The notes: a model not told the origin generated them from the letters alone. DNA of 64,000 nucleotides from Rostratula benghalensis (GCA_013399305.1 VXAI01000384.1:62001-126000), one strand, 5' to 3'. Numbered from the stretch's first letter, positions 47,501 to 53,378 are shown. Numbers and translations are program-made.

Positions 47501-49179
47501 TACATCTTTTTTTGGAATAGGAAGATATAATTTTCAAGCGTTCAGGGATGATGTGCTTATTACTGAAGCCCAAGAGAAGTGTCATATACATCCGCTGACA
47601 GATTGCAAAACCAAAGCTGATCCAGTTCAATGAAAAATATAAATAAAGATTGTGCCTCTAACAGGTTAAACTTCAGCTGGGAAGCATTACTTTTAAATAA
47701 ACCTCACAAAAGAATGAGAAAAGAAGAAATACGAAAATTAAACCACCGTCAACAGCACCACAACCCACAGAGCTCACTGCACTTAACACCCTTCTCTAGG
47801 CAAAGCCCCAGGCACAAAGACCATCACTAAAATGATGGATCCCATATCACAGGTTCTATATATTGTGCTCCTTGGCAAAATAATGCATGCTGGAAGAATG
47901 TTTCCATAAATGTTAATATTATGGCTATAAGCAACATGTCTGTAGTTGCCCCCTACCACTCCAATTATGTAACTAAAAGGAGTGCCAGATGTTGAATACT
48001 TATCTCTTTAAGCAAACTACAGCACTTTGACAGTGATTAAAAAATTTCAGAGATACAGTCCTTTTACTTTAACCACCCCAAATTGTGCTGCTCTCAGTTT
48101 CCATTACTGAAATACGTTCAATGCTGCATCTCAAAATGTCTAAGTGAGCTACAAAAGCAAGTTTTGCTGTATTTAGGTATATTATCCATATTTTAACATT
48201 CCTAAACATAACTACTGTGTAAAAAGTTGTATTATGGTAATATTATAGCATTGCATATTCTTCCACAAAGTCATATAGTGGTAGTGATACATTACCTTTA
48301 AATAAATACCTTTTAATTTACAATAAACCAGCAGTTCTTTGGTCAAAACAGGGCTACAGAAAAATGACATTTGCTGTTTTGATTTGACTTCTTTTACAGA
48401 GCTTAAAATTTTCAGCCACGAAAAATTAAAGAATAATTGCTTACAGCTCTGGTTTTCAGCACTTACTGGAAAGATTATCAACCCTAACAATTCAAGCAAG
48501 AATTCAATAACAAGAAAAAAAAACAACCACAAAAAGTAAACAAACAGTATGGTAAGCACATGATAAACATGAATCTGTCTTTTCCTACTTATGGAAAAAA
48601 AAAAAAGAAGAGAAAGTAACCATACATGCTGTAATAGCAGGTCTGTAATAATTTCTTGCTTACAGGCAACCTTCATTTTAATTTGAACACCCCAAGAACA
48701 GTTTTTACACCTGAATTTCTTTCAGAAGTGGTAAACTGAATCGTGACCCTCATCCTCAACTCTTCCTAAAAAGGAAGCTTGAGATGCACAGCCTGCCCAT
48801 GCAAATATTAGTTCCCACTTGGGACAGCTGTGTGCCACATACACATGCTCTCCAAGTGCCTTCTCAGGCTGGTGTCCTGAGCTACAAACTGCATTAAAAT
48901 CACATCATAGACACATGATACTTGGGGTCCCAGTCACCTGGGACACAGAAGCACTACTTGATACTTCTTCGGTCATATATCAGCTAACATTTTGTTCAAG
49001 AAAAAGTTATTGCTGCTTTTCTACTGATAAAAGAGGAAGGTTCAACATGAAAAAAATCTTGAAGGAGTTAATTTAAAACAGTACTCACTGCTATCCGCAG
49101 TATGGAAGCTTTCACAGAGGTCCATTTGTCCTGTCTGCGATCTATGACAAGGATAAATCCAATTCCAGCATCTCGCAAA
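11443..49179 (-). CDS. MCF2L: MCF2L (DBS/OST) Rho guanine-nucleotide exchange factor, 3' part of gene, 30 exons
   Basis: Dbl-family exchange factor that loads GTP on Rho GTPases (RhoA and Cdc42 are the established targets) at membranes. Seen: 30 minus-strand exons with GT-AG borders and matching phases join into 1121 open codons ending in TAA at 11443-11445. Domains by residue of this partial product: CRAL-TRIO C-terminal half about 1-105, spectrin-like region about 200-410, DH about 505-695, PH about 699-815, Ser/Thr-rich linker about 816-1018, SH3 about 1019-1078, Ser-rich tail to 1121. The PH segment with [11 protein letters not shown] and [19 protein letters not shown], and the linker with [11 protein letters not shown], match my recollection of MCF2L rather than the paralogues MCF2 or MCF2L2. 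The N-terminus is missing (first base of the first exon completes a split codon). Three linker exons are symmetric and may be skipped. The individual exons follow. Confidence 0.96.
11679..11782 (-). CDS. MCF2L: MCF2L window exon 29: SH3 domain, second part
   Basis: One base completing Trp, then [20 protein letters not shown] and [14 protein letters not shown] plus one base. [11 protein letters not shown] is the canonical SH3 G.W.P.NYL-type motif. Acceptor TCTAG, donor GTAGGC. Reading through the donor would add about 18 residues before a stop. Confidence 0.96.
11866..11914. repeat. Two-copy tandem duplication, period 28
   Basis: The 21-base blocks at 11866-11886 and 11894-11914 differ at one position. 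The second copy ends one base short of the C of the exon 28 donor dinucleotide, so one copy contains the splice donor and the other sits in the intron. Confidence 0.9.
11916..12028 (-). CDS. MCF2L: MCF2L window exon 28: SH3 domain, first part
   Basis: Thirty-seven codons plus two bases, [20 protein letters not shown] then [17 protein letters not shown] and the first two bases of the Trp codon. Contains the RT-loop and the [15 protein letters not shown] motif of SH3 folds. Acceptor TTTAG. The donor is the non-ideal GTACGC and lies in a local 28-base-period duplication. Confidence 0.94.
12029..12677 (-). other. MCF2L intron between window exons 27 and 28
   Basis: Contains an A-rich/C-rich stretch (12285-12340). 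No exon with matching phase (0-0) recognised. Confidence 0.6.
12678..12814 (-). CDS. MCF2L: MCF2L window exon 27: acidic linker before SH3
   Basis: Two bases completing Gly, then 45 codons [20 protein letters not shown] then [20 protein letters not shown] and SEIKL. KTSHSLxAxE..DGWSSAE..NSSDAEE is an MCF2L hallmark. The Glu/Gly stretch is encoded by a GGA/GAG-type simple repeat and is longer than in the mammalian protein as I recall it. Acceptor CCAAG, donor GTAACC. Confidence 0.95.
12690..12728. repeat. Coding trinucleotide-like repeat (CCT/CTT)
   Basis: Almost pure pyrimidine on the plus strand, purine on the coding strand, inside exon 27. It encodes the Glu/Gly run and is a likely site of length polymorphism. 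Confidence 0.8.
12815..13927 (-). other. MCF2L intron between window exons 26 and 27
   Basis: Unique sequence, no repeat or exon recognised. Confidence 0.55.
13928..14011 (-). CDS. MCF2L: MCF2L window exon 26: candidate cassette exon in linker
   Basis: Eighty-four bases bounded by TTTCTTCACAG on the 5' side and GTAAAA on the 3' side. It is open only usefully in the phase its neighbours require (1 in, 1 out) and would read [20 protein letters not shown] then QVIQQHRR. I do not recall a counterpart with certainty, so it is predicted from splice signals, phase and openness alone. Skipping it leaves the protein in frame. Confidence 0.6.
14012..16144 (-). other. MCF2L intron between window exons 25 and 26
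   Basis: Two kilobases of mostly unique sequence with one short CR1 3' end (about 15600-15700) and a TA/CA microsatellite at 14406-14420. No further exon recognised. Confidence 0.55.
15600..15700 (-). mobile_element. CR1 LINE 3'-end fragment
   Basis: The plus strand reads CATAGAATGGTTTCAGGTTG and then GGAAGGAACCCCAAAGATCA, the complement of the CR1 terminal sequence. Only about 65-100 bases are left; right edge is uncertain. Confidence 0.85.
16145..16219 (-). CDS. MCF2L: MCF2L window exon 25: probable cassette exon in linker
   Basis: Seventy-five bases, phase 1 in and out. Reads [20 protein letters not shown] then FGLR after a split Ala codon. Contains SP/TSP motifs and a basic KKTKR cluster, both of the kind used for phosphorylation or binding (inference). 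Acceptor CTGCAG, donor GTATAG. Confidence 0.85.
16220..17527 (-). other. MCF2L intron between window exons 24 and 25
   Basis: Contains a G run followed by a 20-base A run (16753-16783) and A/C-rich sequence near 16932. A 31-base pseudo-exon with good borders (16571-16601) breaks the frame and was rejected. Confidence 0.55.
17528..17614 (-). CDS. MCF2L: MCF2L window exon 24: probable cassette exon in linker
   Basis: Eighty-seven bases, phase 1 in and out, so skipping keeps the frame. Reads [20 protein letters not shown] then GFTNLKSQK across the junction. Ser/Thr-rich then basic. Acceptor TTTGTAG, donor GTAATT. The mammalian form I remember as canonical joins exon 23 straight to KTSHSL, so this is probably alternatively spliced. 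Confidence 0.82.
17615..18263 (-). other. MCF2L intron between window exons 23 and 24
   Basis: Unique sequence with short frames; no repeat or exon recognised. Confidence 0.55.
18264..18379 (-). CDS. MCF2L: MCF2L window exon 23: post-PH linker
   Basis: Two bases completing no more than the split Ser codon, then [38 protein letters not shown] and one base of the next codon (phase 1). The KK.EERK.D..SLEGY pattern matches the mammalian linker. Donor GTGAGT. The phase-1 end permits direct joining to any of the next three exons or to window exon 27. Confidence 0.93.
18380..19784 (-). other. MCF2L intron between window exons 22 and 23
   Basis: Purine-rich on the plus strand. Holds the duplicated block around the lone N at 18813 and otherwise nothing recognisable. 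Confidence 0.6.
18720..18904. repeat. Direct duplication of 92-base period around a single N
   Basis: Positions 18739-18812 recur without a mismatch at 18831-18904, each preceded by a run of 17-19 A. A lone N (18813) sits exactly at the junction. Perfect identity plus an N points to an assembly join of overlapping ends rather than a biological repeat. Confidence 0.95.
19785..19851 (-). CDS. MCF2L: MCF2L window exon 22: post-PH linker
   Basis: Sixty-seven bases: [21 protein letters not shown] flanked by split Glu and Ser codons. Ser/Pro-rich and low in conservation apart from EASQHR.LE. Acceptor TTACAG, donor GTAAAT. Confidence 0.9.
20004..20082 (-). CDS. MCF2L: MCF2L window exon 21: PH C-terminal helix
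   Basis: Twenty-six codons plus one base, [20 protein letters not shown] then QLQACR. The W.NEIRK..T helix closes the PH domain. Acceptor GAGTAG, donor GTAAGA. A CR1 copy begins 45 bases upstream of its acceptor. Confidence 0.97.
20083..21712 (-). other. MCF2L intron between window exons 20 and 21
   Basis: About two thirds of this intron is a CR1 copy (20128-21215). The rest is unique sequence without recognised features. Confidence 0.7.
20128..21215 (-). mobile_element. CR1 LINE, 5'-truncated copy (about 1.1 kb)
   Basis: Longest CR1 in the window, in the same orientation as MCF2L. The minus strand shows pol pieces in several frames: [54 protein letters not shown] and [11 protein letters not shown], which run in the order expected for the reverse transcriptase C-terminal half. 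Frame breaks separate them, so it is dead. Left edge begins in CR1 terminal-type sequence; right edge is approximate. Confidence 0.95.
21713..21805 (-). CDS. MCF2L: MCF2L window exon 20: PH domain
   Basis: Thirty-one codons, phase 0, [20 protein letters not shown] then [11 protein letters not shown]. Later PH strands. Acceptor TTCCAG, donor GTAAAT. Confidence 0.98.
21806..22387 (-). other. MCF2L intron between window exons 19 and 20
   Basis: Unique sequence, nothing recognised. Confidence 0.55.
22388..22609 (-). CDS. MCF2L: MCF2L window exon 19: PH domain, main part
   Basis: Seventy-four codons, phase 0. Starts [20 protein letters not shown], contains [20 protein letters not shown] and ends [15 protein letters not shown]. 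These are the first PH strands, including the basic positions expected to contact phosphoinositides. The [24 protein letters not shown] run separates MCF2L from MCF2. Acceptor TTCCAG, donor GTAAGA. Confidence 0.98.
22610..23322 (-). other. MCF2L intron between window exons 18 and 19
   Basis: Unique AT-rich sequence, nothing recognised. Confidence 0.55.
23323..23448 (-). CDS. MCF2L: MCF2L window exon 18: end of DH domain
   Basis: Forty-two codons, phase 0, [20 protein letters not shown] then [20 protein letters not shown] and YD. It is the long final DH helix that leads directly into the PH domain, and normally carries GTPase contacts. Acceptor TCTCAG, donor GTGAGT. Confidence 0.97.
23449..24797 (-). 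other. MCF2L intron between window exons 17 and 18
   Basis: AT-rich unique sequence with an A/C-rich tract at 24719-24755. Nothing else recognised. Confidence 0.55.
24798..24890 (-). CDS. MCF2L: MCF2L window exon 17: DH domain conserved region 3
   Basis: Thirty-one codons, phase 0, [20 protein letters not shown] then [11 protein letters not shown]. [20 protein letters not shown] is the most conserved DH signature (CR3), a GTPase-contacting helix. Acceptor TTACAG, donor GTATGT. Confidence 0.98.
25002..25024. repeat. Short direct repeat CTCGAGCATG x2
   Basis: The decamer occurs at 25002-25011 and 25015-25024 (period 13), five bases inside the intron from the exon 16 donor. Confidence 0.85.
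25030..25122 (-). CDS. MCF2L: MCF2L window exon 16: DH domain
   Basis: Thirty-one codons, phase 0, [20 protein letters not shown] then [11 protein letters not shown]. Equivalent to the YxxYCxNxPR segment of the DH domain. Acceptor TTTCAG, donor GTATGC. A short direct repeat lies just past the donor (25002-25024). Confidence 0.97.
25123..26160 (-). other. MCF2L intron between window exons 15 and 16
   Basis: Contains a 19-base T run (25321-25339). Otherwise unique AT-rich sequence. Confidence 0.55.
26161..26230 (-). CDS. MCF2L: MCF2L window exon 15: DH domain
   Basis: Seventy bases: one base completing Arg, then [20 protein letters not shown] and LDQ. This is the DH-domain helix carrying F.REL. 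Acceptor TTGTAG, donor GTATGT. Confidence 0.96.
26231..27160 (-). other. MCF2L intron between window exons 14 and 15
   Basis: Unique AT-rich sequence with C-rich/A-rich patches at 26570-26612. Nothing recognised. Confidence 0.55.
27161..27276 (-). CDS. MCF2L: MCF2L window exon 14: DH domain
   Basis: Thirty-eight codons plus two bases, [20 protein letters not shown] then [18 protein letters not shown]. FGNxEEIYxFH is a standard DH-domain motif. Acceptor TTGCAG, donor GTGAGG. Confidence 0.97.
27277..30225 (-). other. MCF2L intron between window exons 13 and 14
   Basis: Largest intron inside the DH-coding part (2.9 kb). Contains a G/T-rich segment running into a T8 and C-rich tract (about 28236-28337). 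No CR1 and no extra exon recognised. Confidence 0.55.
28236..28337. repeat. Low-complexity G/T-rich then pyrimidine tract
   Basis: Several GGG/GGGG tracts on the plus strand, followed by T8 and long C runs (homopurine on the transcribed-gene strand). Possible G-quadruplex on either strand. Confidence 0.7.
30226..30292 (-). CDS. MCF2L: MCF2L window exon 13: DH domain conserved region 1
   Basis: One base completing Gln and 22 codons [20 protein letters not shown] then LE. ELxxTERxYVxxL is the CR1 helix of the DH domain; the Glu in ET(E)RAYV contacts switch I of the GTPase in this family. Donor GTAAAG. Confidence 0.96.
30293..31414 (-). other. MCF2L intron between window exons 12 and 13
   Basis: Contains one short CR1 3' end (30445-30520); the rest is unique sequence. 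Confidence 0.6.
30445..30520 (+). mobile_element. CR1 LINE 3'-end fragment
   Basis: Plus-strand CR1 terminus: GGATTGGACTAGATCTTTCA then AGGTCCCTTCCAATCCCTAA, finishing in ATTCTGTG-type tail repeats. Opposite in direction to MCF2L. Confidence 0.92.
31415..31491 (-). CDS. MCF2L: MCF2L window exon 12: hinge into DH domain
   Basis: Twenty-five codons plus two bases, [20 protein letters not shown] then LAVLR plus a split Gln codon. An acidic run (DDEE) precedes the first DH helix. Acceptor TTTAG, donor GTAAGT. Confidence 0.92.
31492..32540 (-). other. MCF2L intron between window exons 11 and 12
   Basis: Unique sequence with one GC-richer patch at 32118-32165. No exon recognised. Confidence 0.55.
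32541..32611 (-). CDS. MCF2L: MCF2L window exon 11: short hinge exon before DH domain
   Basis: Seventy-one bases: two bases completing Gly, then 23 codons [20 protein letters not shown] and RGK. Basic and Ser-rich. Identified by fixed phase between its neighbours and the shared SENSS/ALRR..YRR pattern. Acceptor CCTAG, donor GTAATG. Sequence is less conserved than the flanking exons. Confidence 0.88.
32757..32916 (-). CDS. MCF2L: MCF2L window exon 10: end of spectrin-like region and Pro-rich hinge
   Basis: Fifty-three codons plus one base, [20 protein letters not shown] then [19 protein letters not shown]. It closes the helical region and opens the basic/proline-rich hinge before the DH domain. 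Donor GTAAGT. Confidence 0.96.
32917..33569 (-). other. MCF2L intron between window exons 9 and 10
   Basis: AT-rich unique sequence with A-rich stretches. Nothing recognised. Confidence 0.55.
33570..33761 (-). CDS. MCF2L: MCF2L window exon 9: spectrin-like region
   Basis: Sixty-four codons, phase 0, beginning [20 protein letters not shown] and ending [11 protein letters not shown]. The [22 protein letters not shown] block is close to invariant between birds and mammals in my recollection. Acceptor TTTTAG, donor GTACCA (a weaker version of the consensus). Confidence 0.97.
33976..34167 (-). CDS. MCF2L: MCF2L window exon 8: spectrin-like region
   Basis: Sixty-four codons, phase 0, [20 protein letters not shown] then [20 protein letters not shown] and ending [10 protein letters not shown]. 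Acceptor CCTTAG, donor GTAAAT. Only 214 bases separate it from the next exon. Confidence 0.96.
34168..34946 (-). other. MCF2L intron between window exons 7 and 8
   Basis: Unique sequence, nothing recognised. Confidence 0.55.
34947..35066 (-). CDS. MCF2L: MCF2L window exon 7: spectrin-like helix
   Basis: Forty codons, phase 0, [20 protein letters not shown] and onward to NFEEKSC. Amphipathic helical segment of the spectrin-like region, conserved as FTDIGNS.xHVEHxLxDLxxFEEKS in the mammalian protein as I recall it. Acceptor TTTCAG, donor GTAAGA. Confidence 0.95.
35067..36041 (-). other. MCF2L intron between window exons 6 and 7
   Basis: Unique sequence. A plus-strand frame of 132 codons (35622-36020) overlaps it but shows no family motif and is probably chance. 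Confidence 0.55.
36042..36156 (-). CDS. MCF2L: MCF2L window exon 6: spectrin-like helix
   Basis: One base completing Arg, then 38 codons including [20 protein letters not shown] and ending in EQNFRE. The FWxKHQxKLEQCLxLRxFE pattern is a spectrin-repeat helix with the usual aromatic position. The acceptor has an unusual A-run before AG (AAAAAAG) below a T/G-rich tract; donor GTGAGA. Confidence 0.95.
36157..37838 (-). other. MCF2L intron between window exons 5 and 6
   Basis: Unique sequence beginning with (AAAAC)n-like simple sequence near 36165. Nothing else recognised. Confidence 0.55.
37839..37963 (-). CDS. MCF2L: MCF2L window exon 5: start of spectrin-like region
   Basis: Forty-one codons plus two bases, starting [17 protein letters not shown] and ending [13 protein letters not shown] plus a split Arg codon. 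Donor GTGAGA. The [10 protein letters not shown] motif is typical of MCF2L. Confidence 0.94.
37964..38636 (-). other. MCF2L intron between window exons 4 and 5
   Basis: AT-rich unique sequence, nothing recognised. Confidence 0.55.
38637..38786 (-). CDS. MCF2L: MCF2L window exon 4: linker to spectrin-like region
   Basis: Fifty codons, phase 0 both sides, including [20 protein letters not shown]. Helical segment leading from the CRAL-TRIO domain into the spectrin-like region. The acceptor is unusual in that the bases just before AG are CCAAA; donor is GTATGT. Confidence 0.93.
38787..39303 (-). other. MCF2L intron between window exons 3 and 4
   Basis: AT-rich unique sequence, nothing recognised. 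Confidence 0.55.
39304..39420 (-). CDS. MCF2L: MCF2L window exon 3: end of CRAL-TRIO domain
   Basis: Thirty-nine codons, phase 0 both sides, beginning [16 protein letters not shown] and including [17 protein letters not shown]. The [10 protein letters not shown] motif marks the end of the CRAL-TRIO domain in this family. Acceptor CTGCAG, donor GTAAGT. Confidence 0.96.
39421..39893 (-). other. MCF2L intron between window exons 2 and 3
   Basis: AT-rich unique sequence with a T run at 39806-39817. Nothing recognised. Confidence 0.55.
39894..40013 (-). CDS. MCF2L: MCF2L window exon 2: CRAL-TRIO domain
   Basis: Forty codons, phase 0 in and out, containing [20 protein letters not shown] and ending in FKMKVP. 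Acceptor TTTGCAG, donor GTAAGT. The LVLVLRP strand is a conserved piece of the Sec14-like fold in MCF2L/MCF2/MCF2L2. Confidence 0.96.
41655..41735 (+). mobile_element. CR1 LINE 3'-end fragment
   Basis: Plus-strand CR1 terminus: GTTGGACTAGATGATTTTAA then AGGTCCCTTCCAACCTAGAC, closing with CATTCTATGAT. It is immediately followed by a second, longer CR1 piece in the same direction. Confidence 0.92.
41738..42262 (+). mobile_element. CR1 LINE, 5'-truncated copy with open reverse transcriptase end
   Basis: Plus-strand CR1 3' segment. A frame at 41764-42162 stays open through the last part of the reverse transcriptase ([51 protein letters not shown]), and the copy ends in GGGTCCCTTCCAACTCAAGA and a degenerate tail. 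Lacks the 5' part of the element, so it cannot move on its own. Confidence 0.94.
49089..49179 (-). CDS. MCF2L: MCF2L window exon 1: CRAL-TRIO domain, middle part
   Basis: Most upstream exon recognised. One base completes a split codon, then 30 codons reading [19 protein letters not shown] and onwards to ILRIA. Acceptor is a pyrimidine-rich tract ending in TTAG; donor is GTGAGT. The segment is a core beta-strand and following helix of the CRAL-TRIO/Sec14 lipid-binding fold used in Dbl-family autoinhibition and membrane targeting. The preceding exon must end in phase 2. Confidence 0.95.
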
Positions 49180-49658
49180 CTAAGTTTGGAAAAAGAAAGA
49201 AGAGAAAGTTTAGTTAAAAATACAAGTTAAACTCTTCTGGGTTTTGTCACTCAAAAAAAAGCAGCTAAGAACTAGTTAAAAAAAACAAAAGGTAGCTTGA
49301 CCTTTTTGTGCAGAATCTTCATCTAAACATCATAGGTAAAGATACACTATACACCATTGGAAAGATACAGCAGTCCCAAATATGTTCCACAGAGCTTCAA
49401 TCCATATTCAAATAATGAATTCTTCTTTTTCACAAAATATTTTTTACATTTCTTGTACAGAGATTGTTTCAGAGGAAAAAAAAACCCTTTGGTTTTCCAT
49501 TTTTTTGGTGCCTATATAATCCCTCCTTCATGCTGTTTTCAGCAAAATTTCAGGATCAAAACAAAGTTGTTTTTCCTTTTCCATCTGCTTTTAACCTGCT
49601 GTTTGGATTGTCTTCCTCCCCACTGATAGTTAAAACTCTTTAAAAATGCAGGCCCTTC

Positions 49659-50088
49659 CGATCATTCCACGATATTGCTCTGCGCATCTGAAATTCTCAC
49701 GCTCCTCCAGGTTGCAAACTTGTTCCCAGGTGCATTTTCACATTCACCATAAGAAAAAAAAAAAATCCCTGCCAGCGTTCAATCCCTTCAAGTCACAGAT
49801 GAGAAAAACGAGAGGAGATGCACTCCTCTGGAATGGAAACATCTGTGAGAGAGATCCCGCTCAAATCCTTGCGCACGGGTGACCTTTCTGGTTTGGTTTT
49901 TTGTTTGGTTTGTTGTTTTTTTTTTTCCCCTCCCCTGTGCTCAGCTGCATGTGCTACCGAGTCCCAGGCAAGGGATCTGCTCCTGGTTTTGTAACTCGTC
50001 ATCGAAGCCAATTGTGCAACGCCAGCAGCAGCCCTTGCCAGCCAATCGCAATCAAAATGAAAACGACAGGCAAATAACAAGGCAGACG
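49659..50088 (-). promoter_or_regulatory. Candidate internal promoter region of MCF2L
   Basis: Sixteen CpG dinucleotides in about 430 bases, against very few in the surrounding intron. Two CCAAT boxes on the plus strand (50008-50012 and 50042-50046), i.e. inverted CCAAT/ATTGG for minus-strand transcription, 34 bases apart. No TATA box. Lies 480 bases upstream of window exon 1. Inferred only. Confidence 0.3.
49701..49750 (-). CDS. Candidate alternative first coding exon of MCF2L
   Basis: Minus-strand ATG at 49748-49750 (a second in-frame ATG at 49733-49735) followed by MVNVKMHLGTSLQPGG and two bases, then a consensus-like donor GTGAGA at 49700-49695. It ends in phase 2, exactly the phase window exon 1 needs, so it would splice into LRDAGIGF in frame with a completing Ala codon. 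Phase agreement alone has a one-in-three chance of being accidental. A T run sits just upstream of the first ATG. Confidence 0.2.
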
Positions 50089-52002
50089 GACTCTGATTTG
50101 TTTGGTTTGGTTTGGTTCTTCTCTCTCCTATATTTGGTCATTTTTAATGTATGTGCTGTATTTTTAGTCCACATAATAGTTTACTGCAAGGCCTACTTGT
50201 CTGCACTGATAGTGCATTGATTTATCTTCATACCTTAAAAAGACAATATAAAAATCAACACAATGGAATGTCTGGATGCCTTATTCAAGATTGCTGAATC
50301 AAGAAAACACTAGCTTTGCTTTATAAGATTATGGTGGCAGCATAATAAGAAGATGATGTTGAGGAGGAAGAAACACAGGTACCCAGACATGTCATCTTAA
50401 GCTGTTCTTCAAAATTACAAATTTCAACATGACTCACACTCTATCCCCTCTGTTTTACCAACTGTAACATCTCTTAAATTTACAGACTAAATATTTAGGA
50501 GGAAACATGAATAATCATAAAAAATGCAAAGAAATGCTTGTGTTACTTCAAAAGAACCTAAGCAGTCATTTTAACACATGAGAATATTAGAAACAACCCC
50601 TCACTGCCCACATTCAGCGTGTGTCACTTAACTCTTGCCTCTGGGTAAGGACAACACTGATAAACAACATCTGAGTACTTGCCTTTTAAGCCTGAATAAC
50701 CCTTGCAGACAAACAGGGGTTTATATTAACAATATGTTTCCCAATTTCTATGATTTACTAAAGTGTCCCCTGCTCCTTGTCTCTCTTTATTTGAAGTGCA
50801 AGAGGAGATATCTAGATTGATTTCAGCATATTCCTGATCCCCATTTAAAGTTCTACCATTTTACCCTTTAGTCACTGAGCAAAGGAAAACGCTAACAGCA
50901 TCCATGTTCCATGATAATCAGGTAGCAAAACAAACTTCTTGGGTCACACAGCCCACTGTGCATAAGTAGAGTCAAAAAGGTCCTGCAGCTGTTCCTGCAG
51001 GAGTTCATGGGGGGTTTGAAAAGTTTCAAGACTCTTAAAGACCTAATTCCCCTGCTCAGTAGAAGTACCCAAAAAGTCCTGAAATTTTCACCCACTTCCT
51101 CAGTGGAAGTACAATCTCAGACCCCAGAGTACCTAAATGCAGTGTCTGTATCATATTTGAGGAAACTATTGACATTTCTGCATAACAGGAATAGAATTCA
51201 AGCCTCTGCAGAGCATCAATCAGATTTCTCTCCAGGAGCACAGGGAAAGACAGGCTCAACTGGGATCCCAGAGAAAATCTAGATGGCAGCTCCACACAGA
51301 TTATCATTGTGCCTCAACACCTGGCAATAAGCAGAACTTAATATCATTCTCCTAGAGAAAAAAAAAAAAACAAGGCTTACTTAAGTGGAAAAGTTGACAA
51401 AGGAAAGCACATCTCTGCAATAGCCCAAAAGACATCTTTAGCCAACCTTCTTTTTCCACTGGATCAAATTGATGGATCAAATATGCAGGGTGGTTGCATA
51501 ATCCAGAATGTGGCCCCCTTCCAGGCTCAGACATAAAAGTCAGGATACCCCACTGCTCACTCAAAGAGACCCAGAGACAAAGTGTTGAACATCTGACTTC
51601 AAACAGTTAACGCTCAGTTAAAAAAAAAAAAAAAGTTAAGTGCTCTGTTCTGAACCTATCATAGTGGGAAAACTATTTGTTATCTTGACAACAGTGTCTT
51701 GTTGCAAAGGGCTGGCTATTGAGTCTGGGATCCAGCTCCAGCAAGTCGTAGGCAGGAAGCAACAAACCCAACTAAGACATTGTGTACAACAAAGTTGAGA
51801 ACATTATGAAGACAACAAAGTCACGTATTCAAGAAAAGTAAATATTGGAAACAGGTCTCTGTGCCAGTGCACCCTTGCTCTACTGACCTCTCTGCTGCCA
51901 CGTGTACCTGCGTACATAGCTAAAACCCAGTTTGTAACACCCTCCCCCTCTCTTTTAGGGCATAGGATAAATAGTGGTCTGGTAATAAGCAGATATTAAT
52001 AG

Positions 52003-52118
52003 AATCATAGAACGGTCCAAGCCAGAAAAGACCTCTAGGGACTTCTAGCCCAATCTTCCTGCAGTCAACAGGGACACCCTCAACTAGACCAGATTACCCA
52101 GGTCCTCGTCAAGCCTCA
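52003..52118 (-). mobile_element. CR1 LINE 3'-end fragment
   Basis: Plus strand starts AATCATAGAACGGTCCAAGC then CAGAAAAGACCTCTAGGGAC, the complement of an old CR1 terminus, followed by the adjoining CCCAATCTTCCTGC-type segment. Edges approximate. Confidence 0.85.
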
Positions 52119-53359
52119 CAATGATAAATCAACTTTACTTTGGCTCCTGATTTAACCGCGAGCGCTAGCTGCCCCTCTTTCCCCCCCCACCATATTTACT
52201 ACATTCTATCCAAATACTGATTTTATTTCCCCTATTCCCTATCCTGTTTGCTTGAGAGTAAAACATTTGGGCTTCTACTCTCTCAACAGAACCATGCTCC
52301 GATAGACACAGCCTGTCCTACTCAATTAAGTTTTACCCCATCTTGCTCCATTTGCACTGTACTCATCAGCTTAGCCCAGTTCTTCTCACACCTCTGTATC
52401 ACCCTTCAATAAACTTGTTACCACGACCTACATTTGTCTTTTCCACTCATCCCTTCAACCATTCTCATTCCTTGCTGCCTTGTCCCAAAGGACAGCTCAA
52501 AAGGTCTCAGAGCTTTGGGGTTTTTTCATATTTTTTACTGTGAGGACAAATGACTGAATTGGTTCACATCCTACCTCTTCCTGAGTATCGCGGTCCCCTT
52601 ATCCTGAAACTGGAGTCTTCATCACCCTATATCCCACTCAATCTTTCAGTATCTTCCCTTAGGTAGACACTGCCCTTGCCTGTGGTCCTGCCTGCACTGT
52701 CTGCCTGTCAATAAGCAGCACTTGCACTCCATGAGACAGTCCTCCTGCTCTCAGCCCTGGTAGGAGACCTGGCTCTTGGGCAGCTCACTCTGCAACCATG
52801 GAGAAGCCCCTGCTCAGCCTGAGGATGAAGAGGGACAACATACTCAAGTAGTTGCTGAGCATCAGTGCCCAGGGATTAGGCAGATTTTTCTTAAGCTATT
52901 TCCTTGACACAAAGGCCATCATTCTTCTAAGTGTCAAGTCTGAGTCCTTGACCAACTAAAGAACATTTGAAGAGACACTTGAACTTCTCAAACCAAAGGC
53001 TGTTTCGATGTTTGAAAAGAATAGTAGGCTTTGTTCCCTGGCTTCTTGGGAACAACTCAGCAATTTTGGCCAAACTTTAAACCAAGAACTCAGGTGAGGC
53101 CTCACAAATGGCAAGGAAATTTGGCAGAGCTGCAAGAGACTGGAAATCAATCCTTATAGTGAGAAACAGCAGACAACTGTAGGAGAAGGACCTGCTTATT
53201 AAGGGCTCCTTGACATTTCCCATACAACCTTTGTTTTCTTTAGTACATTAACTTGTATCCGGCGTACTTTCTGAAACATAATTTATATAAGCATGTAATT
53301 CAAATGTAGTATTTCCTTCATTTGTTTCCCTCCGAACACAAACCAATCATCCCTCCCCT

Positions 53360-53378
53360 CCCCCCCCCCCCCCCCCCC
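53360..53378. repeat. Poly-C run (19 C) in a C-rich stretch
   Basis: Homopolymer within a pyrimidine tract (53350-53378); poly-G on the MCF2L strand. Length is likely unreliable in the assembly. Confidence 0.95.

Larger units (their letters stand above)
40014..49088 (-). other. MCF2L intron between window exons 1 and 2 (9.1 kb)
   Basis: Phase-0 intron. Holds two adjacent plus-strand CR1 pieces (41655-42262). Remaining sequence is unique or too old to name; there are only short frames. No exon with an appropriate phase or MCF2L-like sequence was seen. Confidence 0.6.
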
